Below, piece after piece: positions 19,471 through 63,585 of a DNA stretch of 64,000 nt (its first letter is position 1; every line of letters begins with the position of its first letter). The notes under the pieces are model-generated. The model made no database searches. It saw nothing but the letters and a program-made list of their open reading frames with translations, and was not told the origin of the DNA. Both the position numbers and the translations under genes were made by a program. This stretch comes from Sitta carolinensis (lineage: Eukaryota; Chordata; Aves; Passeriformes; Sittidae). The stretch is from NCBI GenBank assembly GCA_032173965.1, contig CM063310.1, positions 1,613,735-1,677,734 on the forward strand, given 5' to 3'.

Positions 19471-20337
19471 CCTTAATCTCCCTCTGGGCCCCGAGACCCC
19501 CTCTGCGCCCCCCCATGGAGACCCCGGCGCCCCCACGGCCCCGGAGCCCGGGAGGGCCCCGTGCTCCCGGTTCGGCCGGGTCGGGGCCGGCCGTGCCCCC
19601 CGGTGCCCCCCGGTGCCCCCCGGTGCCCCCCGGGCCCCGGGCCGGACTTTGCCCCCCGGTCAATGATTCACCGGGGGGGTCGGGGCGGGGCCGGGGGGGG
19701 GGTCGGGGCGGCGAGGGGCTCCGGACAGAGAGGGGACAGAGAGGGGACAGCGGGACAGAGAGGGGAGAGAGAGGGGAGAGAGGGACAGAGGGGACAACAG
19801 CAGGACAGAGAGGGGAGAGAGAGGGGAGAGAGGGACAGCAGGACAGAGGGGACAGAGAGGGGACAGCGAGGGGCCAGCGAGGGGCCAGCGGGCCAGGACG
19901 CGGACAGGGCCAGCACAGAGACGGTACCGGGGCGCTCGGGGGGATTCGTTCAAGGGGGATTCGTGCGGGGGTCCGGGAGCTGCCGCGGGGGGGTTGTGCA
20001 AGAGGGGCAGGCCCGGGCAGGACCCCGAGCGTGCGGGGGTGGGGGGGCTGGGGGCGGCGTTTGGGGGTGTTTGTGCAAGGGGGGGGGCTGGGGGGGCTGG
20101 TGCGAAACTCCTGGTGCAAACTGGGGGGGGGGATTTGGGGGGGAGCCCCCCGAGCCGGGGGAGATCAAAGGGGTCAAAGGGCACTGGGGCAGAGGGCAGC
20201 GGGGCTGGGGGGGCCGGGGGGGTCAAAGGGCACTGGGGCAAAGGGCAGAGGGGGAAGGGGAGGGGGGGGGTTCTCCTCCAGGGGGGGGTTGGGGGCTGCA
20301 CTGACCCCCCCCCCCCCCCGTGCTCTCCTTCCCCCAG
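19471..20337 (+). other. Upstream region of PC coding exon 1
   Basis: Holds a purine-rich 'gacagagagggga' repeat at 19720-19880 and G-rich low-complexity DNA to 20290. It ends in a C tract and cttcccccag directly before the PC ATG, so this looks like intron ending at a 3' splice site. Confidence 0.6.
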
Positions 20338-44673
<24,336 letters not shown>

Positions 44674-45453
44674 TTTCTGGGGGGGTTTCCCCCCGAAAAT
44701 CCCCCCCAGCTAACCCCGGCACTCCCCCGGAACCGGCCTCGCAGAAATGGGACGCGGCCCCTTTAAGAGCCCCCCCCGCCGGGGGCTGGGCGGTACAGAG
44801 CCTTAATTGGGGGGGGCGTGTCTTAATTAGGGGGGGGCACGACTTAATGAAGGGGGGGACACCTCGGTTTTGGGGGGGGGGGGGGGTCCCTTTCTTTGGG
44901 TGGTACGATCCCTTGGGGGGGAACAGCCAATAATTGGCGTCCCCGCCCCCCCATTTTTTGGGCATTTCCCCCCAGATTTGGGGGGGGTGAAACTTCTTGT
45001 GGGGGTGGGGCAGAGTTTGGGGGGGAGTCACCCCATTTGGGGTGACCTGCGGGCCCCTCCCCCCCCATTTTGAGCCGCCCTTCCCCCCACACACTTTTTG
45101 GGGTCCCCCCCCTCATTTTTGTGGGGGTCTCCTCGCACCTTGGGGAGGGCTCCCCCCTCCCCCATCCCTGCCAAGCTGCCTTAGGGGGATCTGGAGGATT
45201 TGGGGGGGGGGAGGGGTCGGGTGGGTGTGGCCGCCCCTCCCCCATCCCCCCTCCCCCCCCCCTTTTGCTTTTGCCAAACGCCCCCGGGGGTGGGGGGAGG
45301 GGAGGGGGCGGAGCCTGTGACCAAAGGGGGGAACGGAACTGGACTTGGGGGGGGCGGGGGCCGCCCCTCCCCCCCCGCGGGGGAACAAACTGGAGAGGGA
45401 GGGGCCGCCCCTCCCCCACTCACCCCCATCCCCCATTCCCGGGGGGTCCCGGC

Positions 45454-45459
45454 AATAAA
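45454..45459 (+). terminator. PC polyadenylation signal AATAAA
   Basis: A canonical hexamer about 780 bp after the PC stop. The intervening 3' UTR is G-run-rich, with TTAATT motifs near 44800. Confidence 0.7.
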
Positions 45460-45539
45460 AACTGGACTAACGGCACCTGCGGCGTGGGGGAGGGGCTGCT
45501 CTGCGGAGGGGGCGTGGCCTGAGCCCGCGGGGGCGTGGT

Positions 45540-45900
45540 CAGTGAGCACCGGGGGGCGTCCATGCCCGGGAGACCCCAAAGGGGGCGTGTCCAACCCAGT
45601 GGGCGTGGCCTCAGAGCCGGTTTCCTCACCTCCCTACCCCAAAACTGGGTGTGTCCCTTCCCTAATGTGGGCCGTGGTTGTCCCGGGTGGTGTGTCCCGG
45701 GTGGGTGTGTCCCTCCCTAACCAGGTGTGTTCCTTCCCTAAATGGGCGTGTCCCGGTGGGTGTGTCCCAGGTGGGTGTGTCCCAAGTGGGCGTGTCCCTC
45801 TTGTAACCAGGTGGTGTCCCGGTGGGCGTGTCCTTGTTTCCGGGCTGGGTGGGCGTGTCCCTCCCAACCCGGGCGTGTGCCCCACCTGTCGGGGCTGTGT
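45540..45900. repeat. Repeat between PC and OVOL1 ends
   Basis: Degenerate units with 'gggcgtgtcccggtgggtgtgtccc'-like words, about 20 bp. No OVOL1 poly(A) hexamer was found here. Confidence 0.7.
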
Positions 45901-45901
45901 C

Positions 45902-48871
<2,970 letters not shown>

Positions 48872-48879
48872 GGCCGGAC

Positions 48880-49325
48880 CGCCCGATCCCCGATCCCGGC
48901 CCGCTGGATCCCTCCGGATCCCCCGCGGGATCCCCGCTCCGCTCCCGGAGGGTTTCGGGGTCGATCCCTGGCTCCTGACTCCCGCTGGATTCCCGGTCGG
49001 GTTCGGTGCCGGATCCCGCGGGAGGTTGATCCCAGATCCCGAGGGTTTGCTCACTGTCCGCAGCCGATCCCAGATCCTCGGTCAGTTTTGGTGCCAGATC
49101 CCGAGGGTTCGGACAATTTCAGCCCCCGATCGCAGCTCCCAGGTCGGGTTTGGTGCTGGATCCCCGATCCCGCTGGATCCCCGATCCCGCTGGATCCCGC
49201 TGGATCCCGGCGCTCCGGAGGGTCCCGGATTGGGGCTCAGATCCCGGGGATTGGAGCAATCCCGGCTCCTCTGCTGGGTTTTGCCGCCGGACCGATCCCG
49301 ACACCGGCCCCGAGCCCTGCGGCGC
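48880..49325. repeat. Degenerate repeat upstream of OVOL1
   Basis: Scattered 'gatcccgctggatccc' and 'agatcccgaggg' words, consistent with a decayed array overlapping the OVOL1 promoter. No TATA box was seen. Confidence 0.6.
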
Positions 49326-49329
49326 CGTC

Positions 49330-49815
49330 CGGGCTCTGTTATCCCGATGGTCCCGGTTCTGTTATCCTGATGGTCCCTGTGCTGTTATCCCGATGGTCCC
49401 GGCTCTGTTATCCCGATGGTCCCGGTTCTGTTATCCCGATGGTCCCTGTGCTGTTATCCCGATTGTCCCGGTTCTGCTATCCCGATTGCCCCGGCTCTGT
49501 TATCCCGATGGTCCGTTCTGTTATCCGATGGTCCGGCTCTGTTATCCCGATTGCCCGTTCTGTTATCCGATTGCCCCGGCTCTGTTATCCCGATGTCCGG
49601 TTCTGTTATCCCGATTGCCCCGGTTCTGTTATCGATTGCCCGCTTGTTATCGTGGGCCCGGTTCTGTTATCCCGACTGTCCAGGTTCTGTTATCCCGATG
49701 GTCCGCTCTGTTATCCCGATGGTCCCGGCTCTGTTATCCCGACTGTCCCGGTTCTGTTATCCCGACTGTCCCGGTTCTGTTATCCCGATTGTCCCGGTTC
49801 TGTTATCCCGTGGCT
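49330..49815. repeat. Minisatellite upstream of OVOL1, about 23-bp unit
   Basis: About 21 copies of 'ctgttatcccgatggtcccgg' with deletions. It lies in the divergent OVOL1/AP5B1 interval. Confidence 0.93.
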
Positions 49816-50560
49816 GTCCCTGCGTTCCGCGTTTCCGTTGGCTTGTCCACGTCCGGTGCTTCCCGACTTCCGGTGCTATCCGGTTTGCTATCCCGGTCAC
49901 TCACCGGGGCTGTCCCGGTGCTATCCCGGCTATCCCGGTTCTATCCCGGGCTTCCCGGCTTCCCGGTCTATCCCGGTGCCGGTGTCCCGCCGCCGTCCCG
50001 CCGCTTGTCCCGGCCGCGCCGTGCCGGTAGCCGTGCCGGTGCCGCGGTGCCGCCCCGCTGCGCGTCCCCGGTCCCGCCCGCGGTGCCCGGACCGGTTCCG
50101 CCGGTGGGCCGGGCCGCGCCGCAGCCGGAGCCGGTCGGGCGGGCGCCGCTTGGGAAATAACGGGGAGCCCCCGCCCCGGCCCGGGGACACCGCGGGACGC
50201 GGGGACAGGAGCGGGGGGCGCGGGGGGCGCGGGGGGCGCGGGGACACCGGGGATGGGGGCACGGAGCTCACGGGGATGTTGGGGTGGGGGCGTCCCGGGA
50301 CGGGGGTGTCGGGGGGCACCAGGAGAGCCCGGGGGGGGGTCACCCGCACACCTGAGCCCCCCGGGGGGGTCACCTGCACACCCCAGGTCCGAGCGCGGCC
50401 GGGGGGGGTCCCGGGGCCCCCGGGGGGCCGGGAACGGGAGGCGCGGCCGGTCCGACCGGGCAGGGGGGACACGGAGGGTCCCGGGGGGTCCCGGGGAGTC
50501 CCGGGGGGTCCCGGGGGGGTCCCGGGGTCCATCGAGGCCCCACGAGGCGCCCGCGCGTAG
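49816..50560. other. OVOL1/AP5B1 intergenic CpG-rich stretch
   Basis: High-CpG DNA with further decayed repeats ('ctatcccgg' to 49975; 'ggtcccgggg' at 50470-50530). No exon was found. Confidence 0.5.
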
Positions 50561-50572
50561 CCCCGCGCCCTA

Positions 50573-50786
50573 TGACGTCACCCTACATATAACGTGACGC
50601 CACCCATCCCGGGTATGACATCACCGCTCCAGCAGTACGGGAGCATCGGGGTGTGACGTCACCGCGCCAGGGCGACCCGTGACGTCACACACACACCCCC
50701 GCCGTTTTCCCGCGGCCATGCACGGTGTGACGTCACGGAGGGGGGGCGGGCTGTGACGTCAGGCGGTCCCGGCAGCCCCCGCGGCC
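50573..50786 (+). promoter_or_regulatory. AP5B1 promoter with five perfect CRE sites
   Basis: TGACGTCA occurs at 50573-50580, 50654-50661, 50680-50687, 50728-50735 and 50754-50761. Variants include cgtgacgcc at 50594 and tgacatca near 50618. TGACGTCA is the CREB/ATF palindrome. The cluster ends 26 bp before the AP5B1 ATG. Confidence 0.8.
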
Positions 50787-53700
50787 ATGGCGGGGGGGGG
50801 TCCCTGGGCCCGGCTCGCGGCCGCGCTCGCGCCCCCCGCGCCCCCCGCGCTGCGCCGGCCACGCCCCCCGCTACGTCATCAGGTGCGCGACGGCCGCGAG
50901 GGGCGGGGGCGGGGGCGGGGGCGGGGCCAGGGCGGGGGGGGGGCTTCCCCAACTTCCCGGGACCCCCGGGGTGGGGGGGCGGCTGTGGGGTCACTAACGG
51001 GGGTCTGGGGGTCCCGAGTTCCTGCGGGTGCCTTGGGCTGATTTGGGGTCGCGAATGGGGGCTTGGGGGGGGCACGGACCCCTGGGGGCGGATTTGGGGT
51101 CCCTTGCCGGTGATTTGGGGTCTCCGGGGGGGGATTTGGGGGTCCCGTGCCCTGTGTGCCCCCGCCGGAGTCCTGGGGTCCCGTGAGGGGAATTTGGGGT
51201 CCCTGGGGGTAATTTGGGGTCCCTGGAGTTGATTCGGGGTCTGTCGAGGGGAATTTGGGGTCCCTGGGGGTAATTCGAGGTCCCTGGGTTGATTCGGGGT
51301 CTCTCGAGGGGAATTTGGGGTCCCTGGGGGTAATTTGGGGTCCCTGGAGTTGATTCGGGGTCTGTCGAGGGGTATTTGGGGTCCCTGGGGGTAATTTGGG
51401 TCCCTGGAGTTGATTCGGGGTCTGTCGAGGGGAATTTGGGGTCCCTGGGGGTAATTTGGGGTCCCTGGAGTTGATTCGGGGTCTGTCGAGGGGAATTTGG
51501 GGTCCCTGGGGGTAATTTGGGGTCCCTGGAGTTGATTCGGGGTCTGTCGAGGGGAATTTGGGGTCTCTGGGGGTAATTTGGGGTCCCTGGGGTGATTCGG
51601 GGTCTGTCGAGGGGAATTTGGGGTCCCTGGGGGTAATTTGGGTCCCTGGGGTGATTCCGGGTCTGTCGAGGGGAATTTGGGGTCCCTGGGGGTAATTTGG
51701 GGTCCCTGGGGTGACTCGGGGTCCCCCAGCCCTCTCCCCCTGTTTGGGTGCCCCCTCGGGGGTCCCCCCTCACTCCCCCCCCAATTCAGACGGAGCTGCT
51801 GCTGCTGCTGCTCGAGACCCCCCGGGCGCTGTGCGGGGAGGGGTCCCCGCCCGGGGGGGGTCCCGGGGGGGCTCTGCTGGCGCTGCTGGCCGAGCCCCCC
51901 GCGCCCCCCGCGCCGCCGCGGGCGCTGCTGCTGCTCGCCACGCTGACCGTGCTGGTGGCCACCGGGGACCGCGCGGGCACGGCGGCGCTGGCGGCGCTGC
52001 TGCTGCGGGCGGGGGGCGCGGGGGCGGCCCCGGCGGCGGCCGCCGAGTGCCTGCGGGAGCTGCGGCGGCTCGGGACCCCCGGCGGCCCCCCCCGGCCCAT
52101 CGCAGACCCCCCCGGGACCCTCCGGAGCCGCCTCCGGGAGACCCCCGGGCTGCAGCCCCTGGTGCTGCTGCTGGCGGAGGGGGCGGGCGGTGAGTGGGGG
52201 GCGAGCAGGAAGGACTGGGGGGCGAGCAGGAAGGACTGGGGGGTCCCAGGGAGGACTGGGGGGGTCCTAGAGTGTCCCAGGAAGGACTGGGGGGGTCCCA
52301 GAGGGTCCCAGGAAGGACTGGGGGGGTCCCAGGAAGGACTGGGGGGGGTCCCAGATGGTCCCAGGAAGGACTGGGGGGTCCCAGGAAGGACTGGGAGGGT
52401 CCCAGAGGGTCCCATAAGACTGGGAGGGGTCCCAGTGGGCCCCAGTAAGGGTCGAGCAGGGGTCCCAGTGGGGATCCTGGGAATCCCACACGGGAACTGG
52501 GACAGATCCCAGTTAATCCCAGCATGGTACTGGGCTGATCCCAGTACGGTACTGGGAGGGTTCCTGGGGGGTTCGGGGGATCCCCCGGCCCCCCCCGACC
52601 CCCGATCCCTTCCCCAGACCCAGCGGATCCCTGGGAAGAGGCCGAGCTGGATCCCGGTGAGTCCCGGAGCCCCCCGGGACCCCTCCCAAATCCCAGAGCC
52701 CCTCCCCCGGGACCCCAAATCCCAGGGATCCCCAGGTTTCCCCCCCCCACACTTTTGTGGCCCCCCCAAACCCTCAGGGCGCCCCCTCACCCCTCATTTC
52801 AATCCCCTGCAAATCCCAGAGACGCCCCCCTCCCCAAATTCCCCGGCCCCCCCCATTTCCCCAATCCCGCCCCATTCTGACGCCCCCTCCCCAAATTCCC
52901 GGCCCCCCCCCCATTTCTGACGCTCCCCTCCCCAAATTCCCGGCCCCCCCCATTTCTGACGCCCCCCTCCCCAAATTCCCCGGCCCCCCCATTTCTGACG
53001 CCCCCCTCCCCAAATTCCCCGCCCCCCCCCCCATTTCTGACGCCCCCTCCCCTCCAGGTTCCGCCTTCCTCCTGGCCCCGGCCGCCCGGGCGCAGCTGCT
53101 GCAGCTCCCGCACTTTGGGGGGCTCCCTGCCGGGGCCCCCCCGGTTCTGGCGGCGGCGGACCCCGGCCCGGTGCAGGCGGCGCTGCTGCGGGGGGGGCTC
53201 GGGGCGGGGGGGCCGCGCTTGGCGGCGCTGGCGCTGCACCCCGCGCTGCCGCCCCCCCTGCGCCTCTTCTTCCTCCTCTGCCTCCTCGAGGGGGGCTGCG
53301 ACCCCCGCACCCCCGGGGCCGCCGCCCCCCGCCCCCCGGCGCTGCCCCCCGCCCTGGGCGCCGCGCTGTTCCCGGGGGGCGCCGGGGACCCCCCCGAAAT
53401 GTTCCTGCCGCGCTTCGAGGCGGCGGCGGCGCTCTGCTCCGCGGGGCGGGGGGGGCCGAGCCCCCTCCCCAAAATGCCGGGGGGGCGGGAGTGGCTCTGG
53501 GGGCTGGTGGAGGTTTTGGGGGGGGGTCCGCCCGTCGCCTTCTGCCGGGCCGTGGTCGCCTACGGCCGCTGGTGCGGGGGGGTCCCCGCGGCCGAGCTGG
53601 GGGGGGCGGCGGAGAAATTGTTGGGTGGGGGGCACCCCGCGACCCCCCCGCACCTGCTGGAGCTCGCCAAGGTGCTGGGGGGGCCGCTCGGGGGGGCTCT

Positions 53701-54972
53701 GATGGCGCGAGTCCTGCGGGCCCCCCCGCCCGCCCCGGGCACCCCCCAGCTCCGGGGGGTGCTGAAGGTGCTGCGCGACCCCCCCGCGCGGGGGGCCCGC
53801 CCAGGGACCCCCCCCCAAATGCAGCCGCGGGTCCGGGGGTACCTGCGGCGGGCGCTGGCGGCCGAGCGGGGGGGCTGGGGGGGGGCGCAGGGGGTCCTGA
53901 GCGCCGCCGCCCCCCTCCTGCCCGCCTGGGGGGTCCCGCTGTCCCCCCCTCGCCCCGGGACCCCCCCGCATTCGGGGGGGGCGACCCCGACCTGCGGGAC
54001 CGGGCCCGGCTGCACGCGGCGCTGGCGGCCGCCCTGGGCCCCCCCAAACTGGCCGCGGTCCTGGGGTCCCCCCCGCGCTGCGCCCCGAGCCCCCCGCCCC
54101 AAAACGGGCCCGGGGAGGGGGGCGCCGGGGGGGGCGGCGCCCCCCCCTCCCTGCTGCCCGCGCCCCCCCCCTGCCGCCTGCGCTGCCTCCCCGGCGCCCC
54201 CCCCCCGTTCGCCGCCCCCCCCGGGGCCCCCCAAGACCCCGAGGGTTGGGGGGCGGCGCTGCTGGAGGGGGGGGGGCGGCCCGTGCCCCTCCCCCTGCGG
54301 CTGCGCCTGGAGCCCTTGGGGGGGGCCCGGGGCCAGGGGACCCCTCCCCAAATTGGGGGGAGCTCCCCCCCCTCCGCAGAGACCCCTCCCCAATCCGGGG
54401 GCGCCCCCCCCGTGCTGGCGCTGCAGCTGCTGCTGGGGGGGGGCGGGGGCTGGGCCGAGGGGGCGCTGGCGGCGCTGGGCGGGGGTCGCGGGGGGGGGAC
54501 CGAGCTGACCCTGACCCTGCGCCCCCCCCGCGCCCCTCCCCCCTCGCTCGAGGCCGCCGCCCTGTTCAGCGCGGGGGGGGGGCGGGGGGGGCTCCTTCCT
54601 GGCGCCCCTCCCCCCGCTGCCGCTGCCCCTGGGGGTCCGGCTGCGCCCCCTCGCCCTCCCCCCGCCCTGGGACCCCCCCCGCGCCCGCCGCGCTTTCGAG
54701 GCGCTTTGGGGGGCGCTGGGGGGGGGGCCCGAGACCCTGCTGGTGCTGGGGGGGGGCGCGGCCGCCCCTCCCCCCGCCCTCGCCCCCCTGCTGGTGCCCG
54801 CGGGGGGAGGGGCGGGGGGGGGATGGGCGCTGGCGGCCGCCGCCCCCCCCCGGGGGGTGGTGCTGGCGCGGGGGGGGCCGGGGGGGGAGGGGCGGGTGCG
54901 GGGCAGCGCTGGGGGGGGGTCCTGCTGCTGGCGCGGCTGCTGCGGGGGGAGGGCGGGGCTGTCGCGACATAG
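50787..54972 (+). CDS. AP5B1: AP5B1, adaptor protein complex 5 beta subunit
   Basis: Large subunit of AP-5, which acts with SPG11/SPG15 on late endosomes. Exons: 50787-50882, 51790-52189, 52618-52656, 53058-54972. The first three join in phase to exon 4. Recognised blocks: AECLRELRRL and LQPLVLLLAEG (exon 2); an acidic DPADPWEEAELDP linker (exon 3); SAFLLAPAARAQLLQL, ALHPALPPPLRLFFLLCLLE, DPDLRDRARLHAALAAALGPPKLA, RRAFEALWGALG and a terminal LLLARLLRGEGGAVAT (exon 4). Within exon 4 the homologous frame changes near 53941-53981, 54570-54592 and 54911-54919. Each spot has G or C runs of 6-10, so I infer sequence errors; the biological alternative is a decayed gene. Divergent gene OVOL1 and downstream RNASEH2C match mammalian synteny. 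Confidence 0.88.
51170..51720. repeat. AP5B1 intron 1 minisatellite, about 60-bp unit
   Basis: About nine units combining 'ggggaatttggggtccctgg', 'gggtaatttggggtccctgg' and 'gttgattcggggtctgtcga'. Confidence 0.92.
52190..52460. repeat. AP5B1 intron 2 repeat, about 21-bp unit
   Basis: Units of 'gggtcccaggaaggactgg', about 11 copies, directly after the exon 2 donor. Confidence 0.9.
52825..53040 (+). repeat. AP5B1 intron 3 repeat, about 39-bp unit, abutting exon 4 acceptor
   Basis: Five units of 'cccctccccaaattccc' plus 'ggccccccccatttctgacg'. Each includes a branch-point-like TTCTGAC and a C-rich tract, and the last unit leads straight into the exon 4 acceptor, so the array supplies serial branch-site candidates. 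Confidence 0.85.
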
Positions 54973-55267
54973 CGGGGGCAGTGTCGGGACATGTCGTGAC
55001 ATGTCACACCCCCCCCACCCGTTTCCGGATTCTGTGACACACACACCCCCCCCCCCCCTCCAAGAATTTGGAAAGCGCAAAATCCGTGTCCAGCTCTGTG
55101 TGCGGGGGGGTCGCGGGGGCTCTGGGGGTCCCGTGGGACCGGGAGGGGGGGAATGGGGGGGGCTCTGTGTGGGTGGGGGGGTCCCACGGGGTTGGGGGTG
55201 CCCCGGGAGGTCTGGGGGGGGGTCCCAGTACACGGGGGAGGGGTCTCAGCGAGCCCCCCGACCCCGG

Positions 55268-55397
55268 ACCACATCTCCCGTCATTCCTTGCGCCTCCCAC
55301 GGGCGCCGCCATGTTTATTCCCCATTGGACGGCTCCATGCCGCTTCCGGCGGCGCCGTGACGTCACTTCCGTCCCCTCCGGCCCCCTTTCCGCAGTG
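55268..55397 (+). promoter_or_regulatory. RNASEH2C promoter elements
   Basis: A ZNF143-like ACCACATCTCCCGTCATTCC at 55268, an inverted CCAAT box (ATTGG) at 55324, CTTCCGG ETS words near 55343 and a perfect TGACGTCA CRE at 55358-55365 running into CACTTCCG. All lie within 130 bp of the start codon. Confidence 0.65.
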
Positions 55398-56466
55398 ATG
55401 GCGCTGCGGGTCCGGGTTGTGCCCGGGGCTCCCCCGGAGCCGCTCCCGGTGCAGCTCCTGCCCTGCCGCGTCCAGCACGACGGGCCCGCGCCCGTGGCCG
55501 CCTTCCTGCGCGTCCGGCCCGGCCCCGACGGCGGTGAGGGCCGGGGGCGTGCGGGGGGCTCGGCTTGGGGGGGCGATGCTGAGGGGGGAGGCTGCGTTTG
55601 GGGGGTGGGCTTGGGTTTGGGAGGGTGTCTGGGGTGGGGGGCACACGGGGGAGCTCGGGGGGCTCTGGGGACGGGGAGGCGCGGGGTTTGGGGGTGCCAG
55701 GCAGGTGTGGGGGTCCCACCCCACCTCACTTGGCTCCCCCAGAGCTCTGGGCATCGTTCCGGGGGCGCCGCCTGGGGGGCCGGGAGCTGCCGCTGCCCCC
55801 CGGCTACAGGGGGCTCCTGCTGCGGGGGGGCGAGCCGGGAGAGCCCCCCCTGGGCGAGCCCGGGGACGCGCAGGTGAGGCAGAGACCCCCGGAGCCCCCT
55901 GGCTGGGGCAGAGACCCCCCCCCGTGGGGCAGACCCCCCCCCTCTGTCCCCTGCCGGGGGTCTCAGCCGTGCCCCCTCCCCAGGCCCCCCCGCTCACCGT
56001 GGCCGGGGCCTTCGGGGCCATCACGGACTGGGGGGCTGACAGCGCCCCCGCCCCCGGCCGGGGGCTCGCCCGCGCCCTGCAGTGGGGACCCCTCGCCCAG
56101 GCCGTGAGTCTGGGGTCACACCTGGGGGGCTGGGGTCACACCCTGGGGGCTGGGGTCACACATGGGGGGGCTGGGGTCACTTGGGGGGCTGGGGTCACGT
56201 TGGGGCTGGGTCTGGGGTCACACCTGGGGGGCTGGGGTCACTCTTGGGGGGTCTTGGGGGTCATCACCTGGGGGGTCATGGGGTCACACCTGGGGGGCTG
56301 GGGTCACTCTTGGGGGGTCTGGGGTCACATTGGGGGTTCTGTGGGGGCTGGGGGAGGCCGGGGGTGACATTTGGGGACTCGGGGCTGTCAGTCACGGGGG
56401 CTCAGGGGGCGGCACTTGGGGGGTCCCTGAGCCCCCCGCCCCTCCCCCCAGCTCCACGCCCCGTGA
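55398..56466 (+). CDS. RNASEH2C: RNASEH2C, ribonuclease H2 subunit C
   Basis: Non-catalytic subunit of the nuclear RNase H2 complex, which removes ribonucleotides from DNA. Exons: 55398-55533, 55743-55873, 55984-56103, 56452-56466, in phase throughout. Matches to the family: LPVQLLPCRVQHDGPAPV, ELWASFRGRRLGGRELPLPPGY, VAGAFGAITDWG and ARALQWGPLAQALHAP. As written, exon 4 gives LHAP then stop at 56464. One extra C in the preceding C4 run would instead give LHAPVTEDSDEEEAGP and stop at 56499-56501; human ends in a short acidic VPED-like tail. An upstream in-frame ATG with a strong Kozak context at 55311 could add 29 residues, but family alignment favours 55398. Convergent with KAT5 as in mammals. 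Confidence 0.9.
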
Positions 56467-56670
56467 CCGAGGACAGCGACGAGGAGGAGGCGGGGCCCTG
56501 ACAGGCCACGCCCACCAGAAGAACCACGCCCCAAGGGGCGGAGCCTTCAGAGCCACACCCATCTCATTAACAGCTCTGCTAATGTTAGCGCCCCTTGGGC
56601 GTGGCCTATCCAACCAGGGCGCCTAAAGTCCCGCCCACTGTGGGTGGAGCCTGCGGAAGACCCACCCCTT

Positions 56671-56680
56671 TTTATTAAAT
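56671..56680. terminator. Bidirectional poly(A) element TTTATTAAAT
   Basis: Read on the minus strand it contains AATAAA (complement of TTTATT), 240 bp after the KAT5 stop. Read on the plus strand it contains the ATTAAA variant, about 170-210 bp after the RNASEH2C stop. It can serve both converging genes. Confidence 0.7.
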
Positions 56681-56819
56681 ACACGAAGCAGCTCACAGGA
56701 GGCTCCACCCACAAACGAAACCACGCCCAGCATGGGTGGGGCCATCAAAACCCCAACCCCCACACGCGGCCCCTCCCACTGTGGGCGGGGCCTGGAGCGG
56801 CCCCACCCCCCCCAGGGTC

Positions 56820-56825
56820 AATAAA
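56820..56825 (+). terminator. Distal RNASEH2C poly(A) signal AATAAA
   Basis: A canonical hexamer on the plus strand. Its use would make the RNASEH2C 3' UTR overlap the KAT5 3' UTR by about 150 nt. Confidence 0.55.
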
Positions 56826-56915
56826 GGCTTTGCAGCGCCAGGTGTGGGCGGGGCCAGGTGTGGTTTGATGAGCGGCGCCAAGTCCAGGGGGGGCGGGCCT
56901 GTGCGGGGCGTGGCC

Positions 56916-63585
<6,670 letters not shown>

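Noticed and set aside
55068..55397. Longer RNASEH2C N-terminus from upstream in-frame codons
   Set aside because: The extra segment is Arg-rich, overlaps promoter motifs and does not resemble the family. Kept only as an alternative start at 55311.
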